From positions 1 to 57,295 of the forward strand of contig NZ_RSFW01000023.1 of assembly GCF_003937825.1 (NCBI RefSeq): DNA of 57,295 bases, written 5' to 3'. This document shows, in pieces, positions 25,686 through 36,440 of this stretch (positions within the stretch are counted from its first letter, which is position 1; each line of letters starts with the position of its first letter). The notes below the pieces were generated by a model, which did not search any database, was not told where the DNA came from, and saw only the letters and a list, made by a program, of their open reading frames with translations. Source of the stretch: Mesobacillus subterraneus (lineage in GTDB: Bacteria; Bacillota; Bacilli; Bacillales; Cytobacillaceae). Both the position numbers and the translations under genes were made by a program.

Positions 25686-27290
25686 CTATCTAAAAAACAA
25701 TTGCACAATCCTGCTTCCGAATGGCAAGGTCATTAATTCGTCTTCCGTCAACGCCTTTGTCTTGACCAATACGAAAAAAAAGACGAAGGCTCCAAGTGCG
25801 ACACCGCTAAAGGCCTGCAAAACAGCTGCGAGCCTGTCAGGTTCAATATATCCATAACTGAAGTTTGTTATATACAGAAATAGTTTTAAAAATGCAGACA
25901 TCACTGCTGCAGAAAACAGGACTTTCACGATAAAGGCCAGTGATAGTACCGGCTGTCCCAGTACCCCTCTTAATTTTTTGATCAGGATGAGCATCGTCAC
26001 AAGCATGGCTGCCAATGTCGCATAGGCCGCCCCCATGGTCCCAACATCCGGGATCAGGGCAAGGTTTAACACGTACTTCATGATGAATCCACTTAAGATG
26101 ACAGCTGCAGGAAAAATAAATTTATCCAGTCCTTGAAGAATACTTGTTATCGTAAGGATGACAGAACCGAACAAAATCATCAAACTGAGGACTCCCAGCA
26201 CATTCGAGCCATCACCATTCTGGAAAAGCATGATGTTCGCAGGTACGATGATGCTGGATAATCCCACGGCCGCTGCTGCGCCAAAAATCAGGCTCGTCTG
26301 AAGTGCCAGCCGGACCTTTGGCAGGATGCCTTCGATCCTGTTGCGTGATTTGTCTCCTGAAATAGCCGGTACCAAACTTAATGACATCGAGGTTGCGACA
26401 ACTGTGCCAAGCTGGATGAGCGGCTGCCCCCTGTCAAAGATTCCTTTGGCCGACTTTGCTTCTTCCGCCGACAAGCCCATTTTCAGCAATGAAGCATACA
26501 TATTCAGAGAATCGGCCAGCTGAAGCAGGATGAGCAGCATGCCACTGATGCTGATGGCAAACCCCTGGATGACAAGAGCTTTTACGACCCAGGCCGTATC
26601 ACCCCACCAATCCTTTGCGCTGAAATTCCTGAACGGGTTTCCTGCTCCATTTTTCAAATAAAAAAAGCCTAGAATCAGGATCGAAACCAATCCTCCGGTC
26701 ACGGAGCCGAAGACCGCCCCGGCACCCGCCGCATACAGCGAGTGACCCTGCTGGACAATCACGGCTGCGAGGGTCAAAATGGTCGCTACCCGAACGAATT
26801 GTTCCGATACCTGAGACACTGCGGTCGGCACCATATTGCCTTTTCCCTGAAAATATCCCCTGAATACAGACGTAACAGGGAAAAGCAGGAATGGTATGGA
26901 AACCACTTTAAATAAAAGGCTGAGTTCCGGGTCGCCGATTTGCGCTGCAATCCAGGCGGCACCAAAATAAAAGAATAAAAACAGCAGCACACCAATCATA
27001 CCGAGGAACATAAGCGAAATGGCCAACAGCCTGTCCGCCCTGCCGCGGTTCCCAGCTGCCTGCTGCTCTGTATATAACTTGGAAATCACCACTGGAAATC
27101 CATATGTAGATAAAACCATAACAATCCCGAAAAAAGGATAAACCTGCTGATATATATAAAATCCAATGTCCCCGACGATATTCTGGAAAGGGACACGGTA
27201 AACCGCACTCAATATTTTTGTAACGAGAGCCGCCAAAGTGAGAATCATGGCTCCCTTCATCAATTCCTTTGAATCTGCAACGGGCTTCAT
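25686..27290 (-). CDS. yabM: Polysaccharide/lipid flippase-family membrane protein YabM
   Basis: A 534-residue polytopic protein of the MOP/MVF family, related to SpoVB and MurJ, with about 14 hydrophobic segments spread over the length. Typical segments are VTKILSAVYRVPFQNIVGDIGFYIYQ at the N terminus (split here for reference) and GYFQGKGNMVPTAVSQVSEQ mid-protein. It presumably moves a lipid-linked envelope precursor across the membrane; the substrate cannot be told from sequence. GGAGATGGGCG precedes the ATG. It lies between spoVT and yabN as in B. subtilis. Confidence 0.88.
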   Translation of the reverse strand: MKPVADSKELMKGAMILTLAALVTKILSAVYRVPFQNIVGDIGFYIYQQVYPFFGIVMVLSTYGFPVVISKLYTEQQAAGNRGRADRLLAISLMFLGMIGVLLFLFFYFGAAWIAAQIGDPELSLLFKVVSIPFLLFPVTSVFRGYFQGKGNMVPTAVSQVSEQFVRVATILTLAAVIVQQGHSLYAAGAGAVFGSVTGGLVSILILGFFYLKNGAGNPFRNFSAKDWWGDTAWVVKALVIQGFAISISGMLLILLQLADSLNMYASLLKMGLSAEEAKSAKGIFDRGQPLIQLGTVVATSMSLSLVPAISGDKSRNRIEGILPKVRLALQTSLIFGAAAAVGLSSIIVPANIMLFQNGDGSNVLGVLSLMILFGSVILTITSILQGLDKFIFPAAVILSGFIMKYVLNLALIPDVGTMGAAYATLAAMLVTMLILIKKLRGVLGQPVLSLAFIVKVLFSAAVMSAFLKLFLYITNFSYGYIEPDRLAAVLQAFSGVALGAFVFFFVLVKTKALTEDELMTLPFGSRIVQLFFR

Positions 27291-27461
27291 CGCCCATCTC
27301 CTTCCAATTTCAGTTTCAAACGTATTATATCACAAGGCCGGGATCACAGCGGCTGGCTTAGCCCCTTTCATCAATTTGTAAGAATCCCGTAATATTCCAA
27401 TCATATTGGAGAAATCCATTAGTTAAAGCCAGACAAACTTCCGACAACCTTCCAACATGAA

Positions 27462-27489
27462 AAGGGGCAGCTTTGTCAGCTGCCCTTTC
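27462..27489 (-). terminator. Terminator after spoVT
   Basis: A hairpin with stem AAGGGGCAGC / GCTGCCCTTT and an AT-rich loop ends the spoVT transcript on the minus strand. The T tract is short (CCCCTTTT within the stem). End positions are approximate. Confidence 0.65.
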
Positions 27490-27524
27490 AGGTAGTAAAA
27501 ATTCGATTACATCAAAAACCTGGA

Positions 27525-28061
27525 TTATTGCTCCATTTGTCTTGCCAGGAAGCCTGCTGCTGTTTCAACTGCTTTTTGTTCCACATCGCCCAATGAACCT
27601 TCTTTGGCAAAAATGATGACTGCCCCGATTGGATCACCGTTTGCAATGATTGGCCCGATTGTGTATGAAGATACAGGCTCTTCATTGCCATCGACAAGTG
27701 CTACATTTGACTGCTGGTTAACAAGTGAAGAATTGCGGTCTTCCATCGTCTTTTCGACTAGTTCACTGATGTTCTTATTCAAGTAGTCCTTCTTGGAACC
27801 ACCTGCCACTGCGATATAGGTGTCTCTGTCGCAGATCAATACAGGGTTGCCCAGGCTGTCATAGAGCGCTTCTGCGTACTCCTTGGCAAAATCGCTTAAC
27901 TCGCTGATCGGCGAGTACTTCTTTAAGATGACTTCACCATCGCGGTCCACGAAGATTTCGAGTGGATCTCCTTCACGAATACGGAGGGTTCTTCTAATTT
28001 CTTTAGGGATAACGACACGACCTAAATCATCGATTCGACGAACAATACCAGTTGCTTTCAT
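27525..28061 (-). CDS. spoVT: Stage V sporulation transcription regulator SpoVT
   Basis: An AbrB-type regulator active in the forespore, where it adjusts sigma-G genes. The swapped-hairpin DNA-binding domain is at residues 1-50 (MKATGIVRRIDDLGRVVIPK and REGDPLEIFVDRDGEVILKK). A GAF-like domain follows (about 55-178). With ATG 28061 it has 178 residues and is almost colinear with B. subtilis SpoVT. An upstream in-frame ATG adds seven residues not found there. The N-terminal domain is a clear paralogue of AbrB at 48900. Confidence 0.97.
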   Translation of the reverse strand: MKATGIVRRIDDLGRVVIPKEIRRTLRIREGDPLEIFVDRDGEVILKKYSPISELSDFAKEYAEALYDSLGNPVLICDRDTYIAVAGGSKKDYLNKNISELVEKTMEDRNSSLVNQQSNVALVDGNEEPVSSYTIGPIIANGDPIGAVIIFAKEGSLGDVEQKAVETAAGFLARQMEQ

Positions 28062-28142
28062 CCAACGTTGCCTCACTTTCATCTGATGATTATTTTTTCG
28101 GTAAGTCTGCCTTTATTAATCATCCTTACCAAGATTTGAACT

Positions 28143-28171
28143 TAGTATCTTTCATATGGAAAGTTCTATGC
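28143..28171 (-). promoter_or_regulatory. Sigma-G-type promoter of spoVT
   Basis: GCATA (28167-28171), a 17-bp spacer and GATACTA (28143-28149) match the sigma-G pattern GNATR / CATNNTA with one mismatch, about 80 bp before spoVT. This agrees with its known forespore expression. Confidence 0.6.
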
Positions 28172-28323
28172 ACTTCTTAAAATTATTTTCTCGGAAGTGA
28201 TAAAGGTGCCAAAAACGGATAAACCTTCCAGCTACTTTTTGCGTACACACAAAAAATACCCTTGTCTATCTTTTTTGAAACACCTTCCAGTTTACATTTT
28301 CATTACAAAATATTCCCACATGA

Positions 28324-31300
28324 TTACGATACGGTGTTTTCTTGTTCTTTTTGGGCGTCGTGCAGTCCCTTAACCATCTCGAAAGTAATCTCGAACCAGC
28401 GGTCATTTTTCATCCCTCTTGTGTGGATGACCATTTTCAGCTTCTTGCCTTCCATGCCTAATCCCACCACATTGCGGTACTGGCTGCTGATCTTGAAAAT
28501 CTTCTGTCCATCGATCCTGCCGCTGCCATCTTCTGATAAAAGAACTGTGATATCCTGCTTAACCTGCTTGATCGTCTCCACACCAGCACTGATGGCGTAT
28601 ACCTTTAGTTCAGCAACCTTGAACAGAGTCTCTACTTCAGCAGGATAGTCCCCGAACCGGTCGGTGATTTCTTCTTGAAGTTCCTCAATATCCTTCAAGG
28701 TATCAATGCCGCGGAAACGCTTATACATTTCAATCTTTTGATGGCCATCAGAAATATAGCTGTCAGGAATATAGGCATCCAGCTCAAGATCAATTTCAAT
28801 GGTCGGCTTGCGGACCTGGTCTTTTTCTGGCTTCCGCTCCTCGATCGCTTCTTTGAGCATCTGTGAGTACAAATCAAATCCAACAGAATCAATAAAGCCA
28901 TGCTGCTCGGCGCCAAGCAGATTCCCCGCTCCGCGAATAGACAAGTCGCGCATCGCGATCTTGAACCCTGAACCCAGCTCGGTGAACTCCTTGATTGCCT
29001 GAAGGCGTTTTTCCGCTACCTCTGTCAGCACCTTGTCTTTTCGGTAGGTAAAATAGGCATAGGCAACCCTGTTGGAGCGGCCTACCCTTCCCCTCAGCTG
29101 ATAAAGCTGGGAAAGTCCCATCTTGTCAGCATCATACACTATCAATGTATTGACGTTCGGGATATCCACACCAGTCTCGATGATCGTCGTGCTGACCAGG
29201 ACATCGAACTCACCTTCCAGGAATCCCAGCATGACGGATTCCAGTTCGTTTTCGGTCATCCGGCCATGAGCATAGGTAACGCGCGCATCGGGAACAAGCA
29301 TTGAAATTTCTTCAGCTTTCCTCTCAATGTCCTCGACACGGTTATAAAGGAAATATACTTGTCCGTCCCTGGCAAGCTCGCGTTCAATCGCCTCACGGAC
29401 TAGTCCCCCGTTATATTCCATAACATAGGTCTGGACAGGGAAACGGTTTTCCGGCGGTGTCTCGATCACGGATAAATCCCTGACACCTAGCATCGACATG
29501 TGAAGCGTCCTTGGGATTGGCGTTGCCGTCAACGTCAGGACATCGACATTTGTTTTGAGCTGCTTGATCTTCTCTTTATGTGTAACCCCGAATCGCTGTT
29601 CTTCATCGATGATCAGCAGACCAAGGTCACGATAGGCAATTTCCTTTGACAATAGTCTGTGGGTGCCGACAACAATGTCGACACTCCCCGCTTTCAGACC
29701 CTTGATCGTTTCTGTCTGCTGCTTGCGGGTACGGAACCTGCTCATAAGGCCGATATTGATCGGGTAATCCTGAAATCTCTCCCGCATCGTTTCAAAATGC
29801 TGTTGTGCCAGAATCGTCGTCGGCACAAGGAAGGCAACCTGTTTACCGTCAGCAATCGCCTTGAAGGCTGCCCTGATCGCGACTTCTGTTTTCCCATATC
29901 CTACATCACCGCACAGAAGGCGGTCCATCGGCCGTTCTCGTTCCATATCTAATTTGATTTCATGGATCGAGCGAAGCTGGTCTTCTGTTTCCTGATAAGG
30001 GAATGATGTTTCAAAGTCACGCTGCATTTCTCCATCAGGCGAAAATGCATGGCCGACACTTGCTTCACGCTCGGCATATAGCTTGATCAAGTCATCCGCA
30101 ATATTCTGGACGGAAGACTGAACCTTGCTCTTGACCCGTTTCCAGTCAGTGCCGCCAAGCTTATAGACCTTCGGCTCCTTGCCTTCGGATCCCACGTATT
30201 TCTGGACAAGGTCAATCTGCTCGACAGGAACATAAAGCTTATCCGTTCCCTGATAGCGGATATGGAGATAATCCTTGTGGACGCCATTGATGACGAGCGT
30301 TTCAATACCAAGGTATTTCCCTATTCCGTGGTTAACATGGACAACATAATCGCCGACCTTCAGTTCGGAATAGCTCTTGATTCGTTCTGCATTCGACAGC
30401 TTCTGGCGTCTTGGTGCCTTCTTTGTCTTTTTATTGAATAGCTCTTCTTCCGTGATCACCGCGATTTTTTGAATCGGGAATTCAAAGCCTGTATTCAGGC
30501 TTCCCTGGATAATCTGGATCTTCCCCGGGAGAAGTTCCTGCTTGCTGCTTACTTTTACGGCTTCAATTTCATAGTCTTCGAGGACGCGTTCAAGCTTCTT
30601 GGCCCTCTCAGCATCTGGCCCGAGGAAAACGACTGCGTAATTTCCTTTTCGCCAGCGGTCGATTTCTCCTTTTAATACATGCATTTGCCCGTGGAAATTT
30701 TGCATTGGTTTGCACGAGATGTTAATGATGTTCTGCGGACTTGTATTCGGCACATGTCTCAGGAATAAAGACAGATAGACAATCGGCCTTCCTGCCTTAC
30801 CCATCAAATCCGGTAGATGGTGAGAAATTTTCAAGTCATGAATGATCTGCCCTTCACCAAGGAGACTCGTATACCATTCTGCTTCTTCCTTGCTGAGTGA
30901 CTCATTCATTTCCTGGACCCTGCTGATTTCATCCACGAACAAGAAGCCGTTTGACGGCAAGTAATCTATTAAACTTTGAGGCTTTTCGTAAGCGATTGAT
31001 AAGTACTTGAACACTTGATCAGGCTTGTGGCCATTGCGAAGCTGTTCCAATTCATAGCCAATATTCTGGGACATCAGTGTTTTTGCTTTATCATCCTTCA
31101 GCTTATTCAGGCTTTTAGCCAATCCTTCTTCCAGGCCGTCAATCAGCCGGTCAAGCTGTTCATTCTCGATCGGGGTCTCCGTAGCAGGCCCAATCGATAC
31201 CGATTTCATTTTTTCCTTCGATCGCTGATCCTCAAGAGAGAATGTCCTGATTGAATCAACTTCCGCATCAAACAGCTCAATTCGGATTGGATCGGCCGAT

Positions 31301-31860
31301 GTCAGCGGATAAATATCGATGATACCGCCGCGGACACTGAACTCTCCGGGAGCAGAAACCATTCCAGCCCTGACATACCCCATGCTGACAAAGCGGTTCA
31401 GCACCGTTTCGACTTCAATCTCTTCACCAAGCTTGAAGGTGAGCTGGAATTTTGCCCAGAGTTCCTTTGGCGGAAGGATTTTTCTCAGTCCAGCCATGGG
31501 TACAATGACAATTCCCGTTCTCTTCTTGCTCCAATGATTCAACGCTTCGATACGCTGGGCCTTGAGCTCTGGACTTGAGATACTGATTTCGGCCGCAATT
31601 AATTCATTGGCGGGATAAAGATAGACATCATTTTCCCCTATTAAATTTACAAGATCATCATATAGCTTCTGCGCTTGCAAAAGATTATGAGTCACAATCA
31701 GGACGGGGCGTTTCGATTGTTCATAGATTGCCGCTAAAAAGACCGTCCTTGCCGAACCAGACAGACCTGCGACAAGCTGTTCCCTAAGCCCCGCGTCCAT
31801 TCCGGAAATGACAGATTGGACATCATCCTGATGACTAAAAAGAGCTTTCAGCCCCTGCAT
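28324..31860 (-). CDS. mfd: Transcription-repair coupling factor Mfd
   Basis: Displaces RNA polymerase stalled at DNA damage and recruits UvrA. The 1178 residues include the UvrB-like N terminus, the RNA-polymerase-interaction domain near 480-560 ([20 protein letters not shown]) and the RecG-like translocase. The translocase carries Walker [20 protein letters not shown] as the DEAD-type box, TATPIPRTL, and TRG-region [11 protein letters not shown]. The TRCF C-terminal domain follows. AGGGAGAGG stands before the ATG. Full length, with no frame break. Confidence 0.98.
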   Translation of the reverse strand: MQGLKALFSHQDDVQSVISGMDAGLREQLVAGLSGSARTVFLAAIYEQSKRPVLIVTHNLLQAQKLYDDLVNLIGENDVYLYPANELIAAEISISSPELKAQRIEALNHWSKKRTGIVIVPMAGLRKILPPKELWAKFQLTFKLGEEIEVETVLNRFVSMGYVRAGMVSAPGEFSVRGGIIDIYPLTSADPIRIELFDAEVDSIRTFSLEDQRSKEKMKSVSIGPATETPIENEQLDRLIDGLEEGLAKSLNKLKDDKAKTLMSQNIGYELEQLRNGHKPDQVFKYLSIAYEKPQSLIDYLPSNGFLFVDEISRVQEMNESLSKEEAEWYTSLLGEGQIIHDLKISHHLPDLMGKAGRPIVYLSLFLRHVPNTSPQNIINISCKPMQNFHGQMHVLKGEIDRWRKGNYAVVFLGPDAERAKKLERVLEDYEIEAVKVSSKQELLPGKIQIIQGSLNTGFEFPIQKIAVITEEELFNKKTKKAPRRQKLSNAERIKSYSELKVGDYVVHVNHGIGKYLGIETLVINGVHKDYLHIRYQGTDKLYVPVEQIDLVQKYVGSEGKEPKVYKLGGTDWKRVKSKVQSSVQNIADDLIKLYAEREASVGHAFSPDGEMQRDFETSFPYQETEDQLRSIHEIKLDMERERPMDRLLCGDVGYGKTEVAIRAAFKAIADGKQVAFLVPTTILAQQHFETMRERFQDYPINIGLMSRFRTRKQQTETIKGLKAGSVDIVVGTHRLLSKEIAYRDLGLLIIDEEQRFGVTHKEKIKQLKTNVDVLTLTATPIPRTLHMSMLGVRDLSVIETPPENRFPVQTYVMEYNGGLVREAIERELARDGQVYFLYNRVEDIERKAEEISMLVPDARVTYAHGRMTENELESVMLGFLEGEFDVLVSTTIIETGVDIPNVNTLIVYDADKMGLSQLYQLRGRVGRSNRVAYAYFTYRKDKVLTEVAEKRLQAIKEFTELGSGFKIAMRDLSIRGAGNLLGAEQHGFIDSVGFDLYSQMLKEAIEERKPEKDQVRKPTIEIDLELDAYIPDSYISDGHQKIEMYKRFRGIDTLKDIEELQEEITDRFGDYPAEVETLFKVAELKVYAISAGVETIKQVKQDITVLLSEDGSGRIDGQKIFKISSQYRNVVGLGMEGKKLKMVIHTRGMKNDRWFEITFEMVKGLHDAQKEQENTVS

Positions 31861-31941
31861 CCAAACCTCTCCCTCTCTTTTAAAAATACTTATGGTATTT
31901 TTTATAGACTGTTTTCGTATACTTATGTTGTTTTTTCATAA

Positions 31942-32071
31942 GTTGATTTCCACTGCAGGTTGCTCGCTTTCTGCGGGGCGGGCGGTAAGCCTCCTCGGCG
32001 CCTTGCGCCTGTGGAGTCTCACCTGTCCCGCTGCACCCGCAGGGAGTCTCGCACCTTCCGTTCCAATCAAC
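31942..32071 (-). repeat. Dispersed structured element, family A copy 2
   Basis: A 130-bp intergenic copy between fin and mfd with ends GTTGATT and AATCAAC. On the minus strand the internal helix GGTGAG pairs with CTTACC by one G-U pair, where other copies have matching Watson-Crick changes. GGCGC/GCGCC is present as a short inner hairpin. Confidence 0.8.
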
Positions 32072-32107
32072 AGTTTTTTGCTAAACAAAGGAATATTGTT
32101 TTTTAAA

Positions 32108-32140
32108 ACTGAAAAACGCTTTGGATGGGTAATCCAAAGC
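32108..32140 (-). terminator. Terminator after fin
   Basis: GCTTTGGAT (32118-32126) pairs perfectly with ATCCAAAGC (32132-32140), followed by a T-rich stretch on the minus strand. Confidence 0.88.
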
Positions 32141-32143
32141 TTG

Positions 32144-32374
32144 TCAGTGAATCAGATAGTCGTGCTGATGGAAGTCTGGATTTCGCTCCAGCGCTTCCTG
32201 ACAGTCTTCACAGATCGATTTAATATGGATGTCGCCGTTCCCTGCAAAAGAGATCATATCCTGGCGTTCCTCCTCGGTCAGCTTATGCAGACCTAGACTT
32301 TCGCTGTGGACAGACATCCTGTCCAGCGAACCGATATTCGTACCGCAGTGGCGGCAATGATAATGTATAGCCAT
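32144..32374 (-). CDS. fin: Anti-sigma-F factor Fin
   Basis: A small zinc protein that inhibits sigma-F late in forespore development and helps the change to sigma-G. The 76 residues contain two CxxC pairs (Cys7/Cys10 and Cys55/Cys58), fitting one zinc ion. ATG 32374 has GGGAGGG 6 bases upstream; an in-frame codon at 32389 lies before that site. It was yabK in B. subtilis and lies between pth and mfd as there. A sigma-F-type promoter precedes it, consistent with a negative feedback loop. Confidence 0.94.
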   Translation of the reverse strand: MAIHYHCRHCGTNIGSLDRMSVHSESLGLHKLTEEERQDMISFAGNGDIHIKSICEDCQEALERNPDFHQHDYLIH

Positions 32375-32403
32375 GCCCGTCCCTCCCAAATTCAGTCATT
32401 ATC

Positions 32404-32432
32404 ATTATTGACCCTTTGGCAGGAACTTATGC
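32404..32432 (-). promoter_or_regulatory. Sigma-F-type promoter of fin
   Basis: GCATA (32428-32432), 15-bp spacer and GTCAATAAT (32404-32412): one mismatch to GYATA-N15-GGNNANANT. It starts about 30 bp upstream of fin. Confidence 0.6.
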
Positions 32433-32530
32433 ACTTAGCCTATTGTATGATTCTATTTTAACATTATATAACTTAGTCAACAGATTCGCATGAACTGTTG
32501 CGCTTGTCTCGTAAAAATCCTGCTATCATC

Positions 32531-33088
32531 CTATTTATTGAAGGTGTTCATCACATCTAGAAAAGGCTTTTTCAGCCACTCTTCGCATGCATCAGCAGAC
32601 TTCAGTACTGCTTCAGCCATCTGTTCCTGTTCCTCTGCTGTAAAACGGCCCAGCACCCAATCCGTGATCGCGCCTTTCGTCGGCCTGCTGATTCCTACCC
32701 GGATTCGCTTGAACTCCTGTGTGCCAGTATGGGCGATTGTTGACTTAATCCCATTATGGCCGCCTGCACTGCCTTTTTGACGCAAACGAATTCTTCCCGT
32801 CGGCATATCCAAATCATCATAGATGACGACAATGTCTTCGATGTCGATGTCGTAAAAATCCATGACTGCCCTGATTGATTCTCCTGAAAGGTTCATATAA
32901 GTTAAAGGCTTCAGCAGAATGACCTTTTCTCCGCCTTTAAACCCTTTTCCATAGACTCCCTTATGCTTTGCCTGATCCAACGGGATATTCCATCTTTTCG
33001 ACAGCTCGTCGATCACATCAAAGCCAATATTATGCCTTGTTTTCTCATATTGTCTCCCGGGGTTTCCCAAGCCAACAAATAATTTCAC
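32531..33088 (-). CDS. pth: Peptidyl-tRNA hydrolase
   Basis: Frees tRNA from prematurely released peptidyl-tRNA; called spoVC in B. subtilis. The N-terminal [20 protein letters not shown] carries catalytic His19. [26 protein letters not shown] and [11 protein letters not shown]-type segments follow. The 185 residues match the family. I place the start at GTG 33088, giving [11 protein letters not shown], with AGGGGTG upstream. An earlier in-frame TTG at 33106 would add an unlikely leader. It lies between ctc and fin. Confidence 0.95.
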   Translation of the reverse strand: MKLFVGLGNPGRQYEKTRHNIGFDVIDELSKRWNIPLDQAKHKGVYGKGFKGGEKVILLKPLTYMNLSGESIRAVMDFYDIDIEDIVVIYDDLDMPTGRIRLRQKGSAGGHNGIKSTIAHTGTQEFKRIRVGISRPTKGAITDWVLGRFTAEEQEQMAEAVLKSADACEEWLKKPFLDVMNTFNK

Positions 33089-33151
33089 CTTACACACCCC
33101 TAACACTAAAGCTCAAATTCTCTATTTTCTATCTTATATGAAAACCGCAAA

Positions 33152-33177
33152 AGACGTAACCCTTTCAGGCTACGTCT
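33152..33177 (-). terminator. Terminator after ctc
   Basis: AGACGTA (33152-33158) pairs with TACGTCT (33171-33177), extended by partial pairing inside. TTTTGCGGTTTT follows on the minus strand. Confidence 0.75.
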
Positions 33178-33186
33178 GTTACTGCT

Positions 33187-33822
33187 TTATTCTTCTTTGC
33201 TGGCTTCTGTTTCTCTTCCTTCTTCATTTACAGGTTCACCTGGTTCTTGTTCTTCTCCAGAGTTGATTTCCTCTTCCTGCTTCGGAGGAAGGATGGAAAC
33301 TAAAACCGTGTTTTCATCATCGTTGAGTTCGAAATTTCCTGTTTTGATATCCGCAAGTGTCAGGTTCTCCCCGACTTGCAGATTCGTAACATCCACATCA
33401 ATGGACTGCGGGATGCTTCCAGGTGTCGCCGTAATGCTGACTTCATGTACAGGCTGCTGCATCACGCCGCCGTCCTTAACACCTGCAGCCTCTCCAACGA
33501 GGTTAACCCTGACGCTGGCATTGACTTTTGAACTCTTGTCTACCAAGAGAAAATCAGCATGCAGGATTTCATTTTTGACGTGGTCCTGATGATAGTCCGT
33601 CAGCATGACATTCTGCTTGTTTCCATTGATATCAAGCGAGATGACACCATTGCGGCCATTTTCACGGATTGTCTTCACAAATTCAATTCCGTTTACATAA
33701 ATGGATTGGCTTTCTTTATTCCTGCCATATACCACGGCAGGAATATTGCCCTCCTGTCGAAGCTGTCTTAAGGCAGAACGTTGAGAACCTGTGCGTTCAT
33801 TAGCTTTCAATACTGCACTCAT
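33187..33822 (-). CDS. ctc: 50S ribosomal protein bL25 / general stress protein Ctc
   Basis: A 211-residue protein binding 5S rRNA, made in larger amounts under stress. The L25 domain (about 4-92) is followed by the TL5 beta domain (about 100-185; VNLVGEAAGVKDGGVMQQPV). A highly acidic tail rich in Glu follows. AGGAAGGGG precedes the ATG. A sigma-B promoter upstream matches the classic B. subtilis ctc control. It lies between prs and pth as in Bacillus. Confidence 0.95.
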   Translation of the reverse strand: MSAVLKANERTGSQRSALRQLRQEGNIPAVVYGRNKESQSIYVNGIEFVKTIRENGRNGVISLDINGNKQNVMLTDYHQDHVKNEILHADFLLVDKSSKVNASVRVNLVGEAAGVKDGGVMQQPVHEVSITATPGSIPQSIDVDVTNLQVGENLTLADIKTGNFELNDDENTVLVSILPPKQEEEINSGEEQEPGEPVNEEGRETEASKEE

Positions 33823-33866
33823 GGTTTTGTCCCCTTCCTATTGGATAAGTCTTGTCTATATAAAAA

Positions 33867-33892
33867 ATGCCCCAAAACAGGAAGGTCTAAAC
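33867..33892 (-). promoter_or_regulatory. Sigma-B promoter of ctc
   Basis: GTTTAG (33887-33892), a 14-bp spacer and GGGCAT (33867-33872) match the sigma-B consensus GTTTAA / GGGTAT at five of six bases each, about 45 bp before ctc. Conservation with the B. subtilis ctc promoter supports general stress control. Confidence 0.8.
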
Positions 33893-33936
33893 GTTCGACT
33901 TTTTGGATGACAGGCAGTCCTCAGATGAAACAGGAG

Positions 33937-33960
33937 AAGGCTTGCCGGATGGCAAGCCTG
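33937..33960 (-). terminator. Hairpin between prs and ctc, possible partial terminator
   Basis: GGCTTGCC (33939-33946) pairs perfectly with GGCAAGCC (33951-33958) across a 4-base loop just after prs. On the minus strand the following bases are CTTCTCCTGTTTC, a poor T tract. It may act as a partial terminator or a processing site rather than a strong stop. Confidence 0.5.
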
Positions 33961-33977
33961 TTTTTCCTAATTAAAAA

Positions 33978-34934
33978 TCAATCAAACAGAGTGCTGACAG
34001 ACTGCTCTTCGTGGACACGGATGATCGCTTCCCCGATCAATGGAGCAACAGACAGCTGATGAATTTTTTCAACACGCTTCTCTTCCGCAAGCGCGATGGA
34101 ATTTGTCACAACCAGTTCTTTAATCTTGGAGTTTTGGATACGCTCGATTGCAGGTCCTGACAATACAGGATGTGTACAGCATGCGTATACCTCAAGTGCA
34201 CCATTTTCGACTAATGCATTTGCTGCCAACGTGATCGTACCCGCAGTGTCAATGATATCATCAATTAAGATCGCTACCTTGCCTTCAATGTTACCTACGA
34301 TGTTCATGACTTCTGCAACATTCGGCTTCGGACGGCGCTTATCGATAATAGCAATTGGCGCTTTTAGTCTTTCTGCCATCTTCCTAGCGCGTGTCACTCC
34401 GCCATGGTCCGGAGATACAATGACTACATCTCCGTTCAATTCCTTGCTCTTGAAGTGGTCCGCAAGAATCGGCACACCCATTAAGTGGTCAATCGGAATA
34501 TCAAAGAATCCTTGGATCTGCGGTGCATGAAGATCAAGCGTGATGACGCGAGTCGCTCCAGCTGTCTCCAGCAGGTTTGCTACCAGCTTGGCTGTGATTG
34601 GCTCACGCGCACGAGCTTTACGATCCTGACGGGCGTAGCCATAGTATGGCATAACAATATTGATGGTTTTAGCTGACGCACGCTTTAAGGCATCAATCAT
34701 AATCAGCAATTCCATGATGTTCTCATTTACAGGAGAGCTTGTAGACTGGATGACATACACGTCACAGCCACGGATGCTTTCCTCGATGTTAATTTGGATT
34801 TCTCCGTCGCTAAATTGGGATACGGAGCATTTTCCTAGTTCTACTCCGATGACCTTAGCGATTTCCTGGGCAAGTTCAACATTCGAGTTAAGTGAAAAAA
34901 CCTTCAAATTTGGGTCTAGATACTGGTTTGACAT
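33978..34934 (-). CDS. prs: Ribose-phosphate pyrophosphokinase (PRPP synthetase)
   Basis: Makes PRPP from ribose 5-phosphate and ATP, feeding purine, pyrimidine, His, Trp and NAD synthesis. Typical segments are [67 protein letters not shown] and the PRPP loop [14 protein letters not shown]. The 318 residues match the class I enzyme. It starts 16 bases after the glmU stop and is probably cotranscribed with glmU. Confidence 0.98.
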   Translation of the reverse strand: MSNQYLDPNLKVFSLNSNVELAQEIAKVIGVELGKCSVSQFSDGEIQINIEESIRGCDVYVIQSTSSPVNENIMELLIMIDALKRASAKTINIVMPYYGYARQDRKARAREPITAKLVANLLETAGATRVITLDLHAPQIQGFFDIPIDHLMGVPILADHFKSKELNGDVVIVSPDHGGVTRARKMAERLKAPIAIIDKRRPKPNVAEVMNIVGNIEGKVAILIDDIIDTAGTITLAANALVENGALEVYACCTHPVLSGPAIERIQNSKIKELVVTNSIALAEEKRVEKIHQLSVAPLIGEAIIRVHEEQSVSTLFD

Positions 34935-34950
34935 TGTGGACCTCCAAGAC

Positions 34951-36324
34951 TTATTTCTTTACGTTCATTTTCCCTACATAATCTTCTTTGTTGACTTGTC
35001 GTGCACGTGCAAGGGCAAGTGCTTCACCTGGTACATCTTCCGTGATTGTGGACCCGGCAGCTACATATGCGCCTTTTCCAATCGTCACAGGGGCAACAAG
35101 ATTCGAATTGCAGCCAATGAATACACCGTCTTCAATCTTGGTCAAAAACTTGTTTTTGCCATCATAGTTGACGGTGATGGAACCGCAGCCGATGTTCACA
35201 TCTGCTCCAACCTCAGCATCACCGATATAGCTTAAGTGTGATGCTTTGCTTCCTTTTCCGAATACAGCTTTTTTGATTTCGACAAAATTGCCGATTTTCA
35301 CTTCATCGTGGATCGCTGAATCAGGCCTGATGTGTGCGAATGGACCAATATTGACTTCAGAGCCAATTTTGCTGCTGTAAGCCGCTGACTGGCGGATAAC
35401 AGTATTGTTTCCAATCTCGCATTCACTAATTTCACTATTTGGTCCAAGCTGGCAGTCAGAGCCGATGACGGTGCTGCCAGAAATCATTGTTCCTGGGAAA
35501 ATGACCGTATCCTGTCCAATTTTTACGTCCGGCCCAATATAGGTGTTATCTGGATCAATAATGGAAACTCCATTGCGCATATGGAACTCATTGATGCGCT
35601 TTTTCATGGTGCGCTCCGCTTCCGCAAGGGCAACGCGGTCATTGACACCAAGTGTTTCCGCGAAGGTTTCCGTAACATAAGCAGAGACGATTTCCCCCTG
35701 GTTCTTCATGATCTCAATGACATCCGGAAGATAATATTCTCCCTGGACATTGTCATTGGATACATTATGGATTGCCTCAAACAGCATCTTATTGTCGAAG
35801 CAATACGTACCCGTATTGATTTCTGTGATCATTCTTTCCTGTTCAGTCGCATCCTTATGCTCAACGATTTTCTCAACGAAGCCTTCCTCGTTCCGGACGA
35901 TCCGGCCATAGCCAGTCGGGTCATCAGCCCTTGCCGTCAGGATGGTCGCTTTTGCGTTCGTTTCTTCATGGTGCTTGAAAAGAGCTTCCATTGTTTCTGC
36001 TTTGATGAGCGGTGTGTCACCGCAGACCACGATGGTAACCCCTTCTTTATCCGCCAGCATACCTTCAGCCTGAAGGACTGCATGGGCAGTTCCAAGCTGT
36101 TCCGCCTGCAGGGCGTATTGGCTGCTGTCACCCAGCTGCTCTTTGACTTTTTCGGCACCATGGCCGACAATCGTCACGATTTCGTTTATATTAAGACTTT
36201 TCACCTGGTCAATAACATGCTGAACCATCGGCTTGCCGCATACAGGGTGAAGTACCTTGTAAAGCTTGGACTTCATTCTCGTTCCCTGACCGGCTGCTAG
36301 AATGATTGCATAACGATTAGACAT
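34951..36324 (-). CDS. glmU: Bifunctional GlcNAc-1-P uridyltransferase / GlcN-1-P acetyltransferase
   Basis: Makes UDP-N-acetylglucosamine, the first sugar nucleotide for peptidoglycan and teichoic acids. The N-terminal uridyltransferase (about 1-228) has [19 protein letters not shown] and CGDTPLI. The C-terminal left-handed beta-helix (about 250-450) shows hexapeptide repeats and carries the acetyltransferase site ([16 protein letters not shown]). The 457 residues match the family. GGAGG precedes the ATG. It is followed closely by prs. Confidence 0.98.
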   Translation of the reverse strand: MSNRYAIILAAGQGTRMKSKLYKVLHPVCGKPMVQHVIDQVKSLNINEIVTIVGHGAEKVKEQLGDSSQYALQAEQLGTAHAVLQAEGMLADKEGVTIVVCGDTPLIKAETMEALFKHHEETNAKATILTARADDPTGYGRIVRNEEGFVEKIVEHKDATEQERMITEINTGTYCFDNKMLFEAIHNVSNDNVQGEYYLPDVIEIMKNQGEIVSAYVTETFAETLGVNDRVALAEAERTMKKRINEFHMRNGVSIIDPDNTYIGPDVKIGQDTVIFPGTMISGSTVIGSDCQLGPNSEISECEIGNNTVIRQSAAYSSKIGSEVNIGPFAHIRPDSAIHDEVKIGNFVEIKKAVFGKGSKASHLSYIGDAEVGADVNIGCGSITVNYDGKNKFLTKIEDGVFIGCNSNLVAPVTIGKGAYVAAGSTITEDVPGEALALARARQVNKEDYVGKMNVKK

Positions 36325-36359
36325 TAGCAGGCCTCCAATTTACCTTTTTATCCATTACG

Positions 36360-36388
36360 AATATATCTTAAATAGCCGGCCATTTCAA
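36360..36388 (-). promoter_or_regulatory. Sigma-A promoter of glmU-prs
   Basis: TTGAAA (36383-36388), 17-bp spacer and TATATT (36360-36365), about 36 bp before the glmU ATG. Confidence 0.65.
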
Positions 36389-36440
36389 GAATAGAAGAAC
36401 AAGTACAATTATTTGTCATTTAGGGGGGAGAGTATTAATA

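Noticed and set aside
28180-28320. Terminator after mfd
   Set aside because: Only a weak A/T stem near 28245 was found; it is not convincing.
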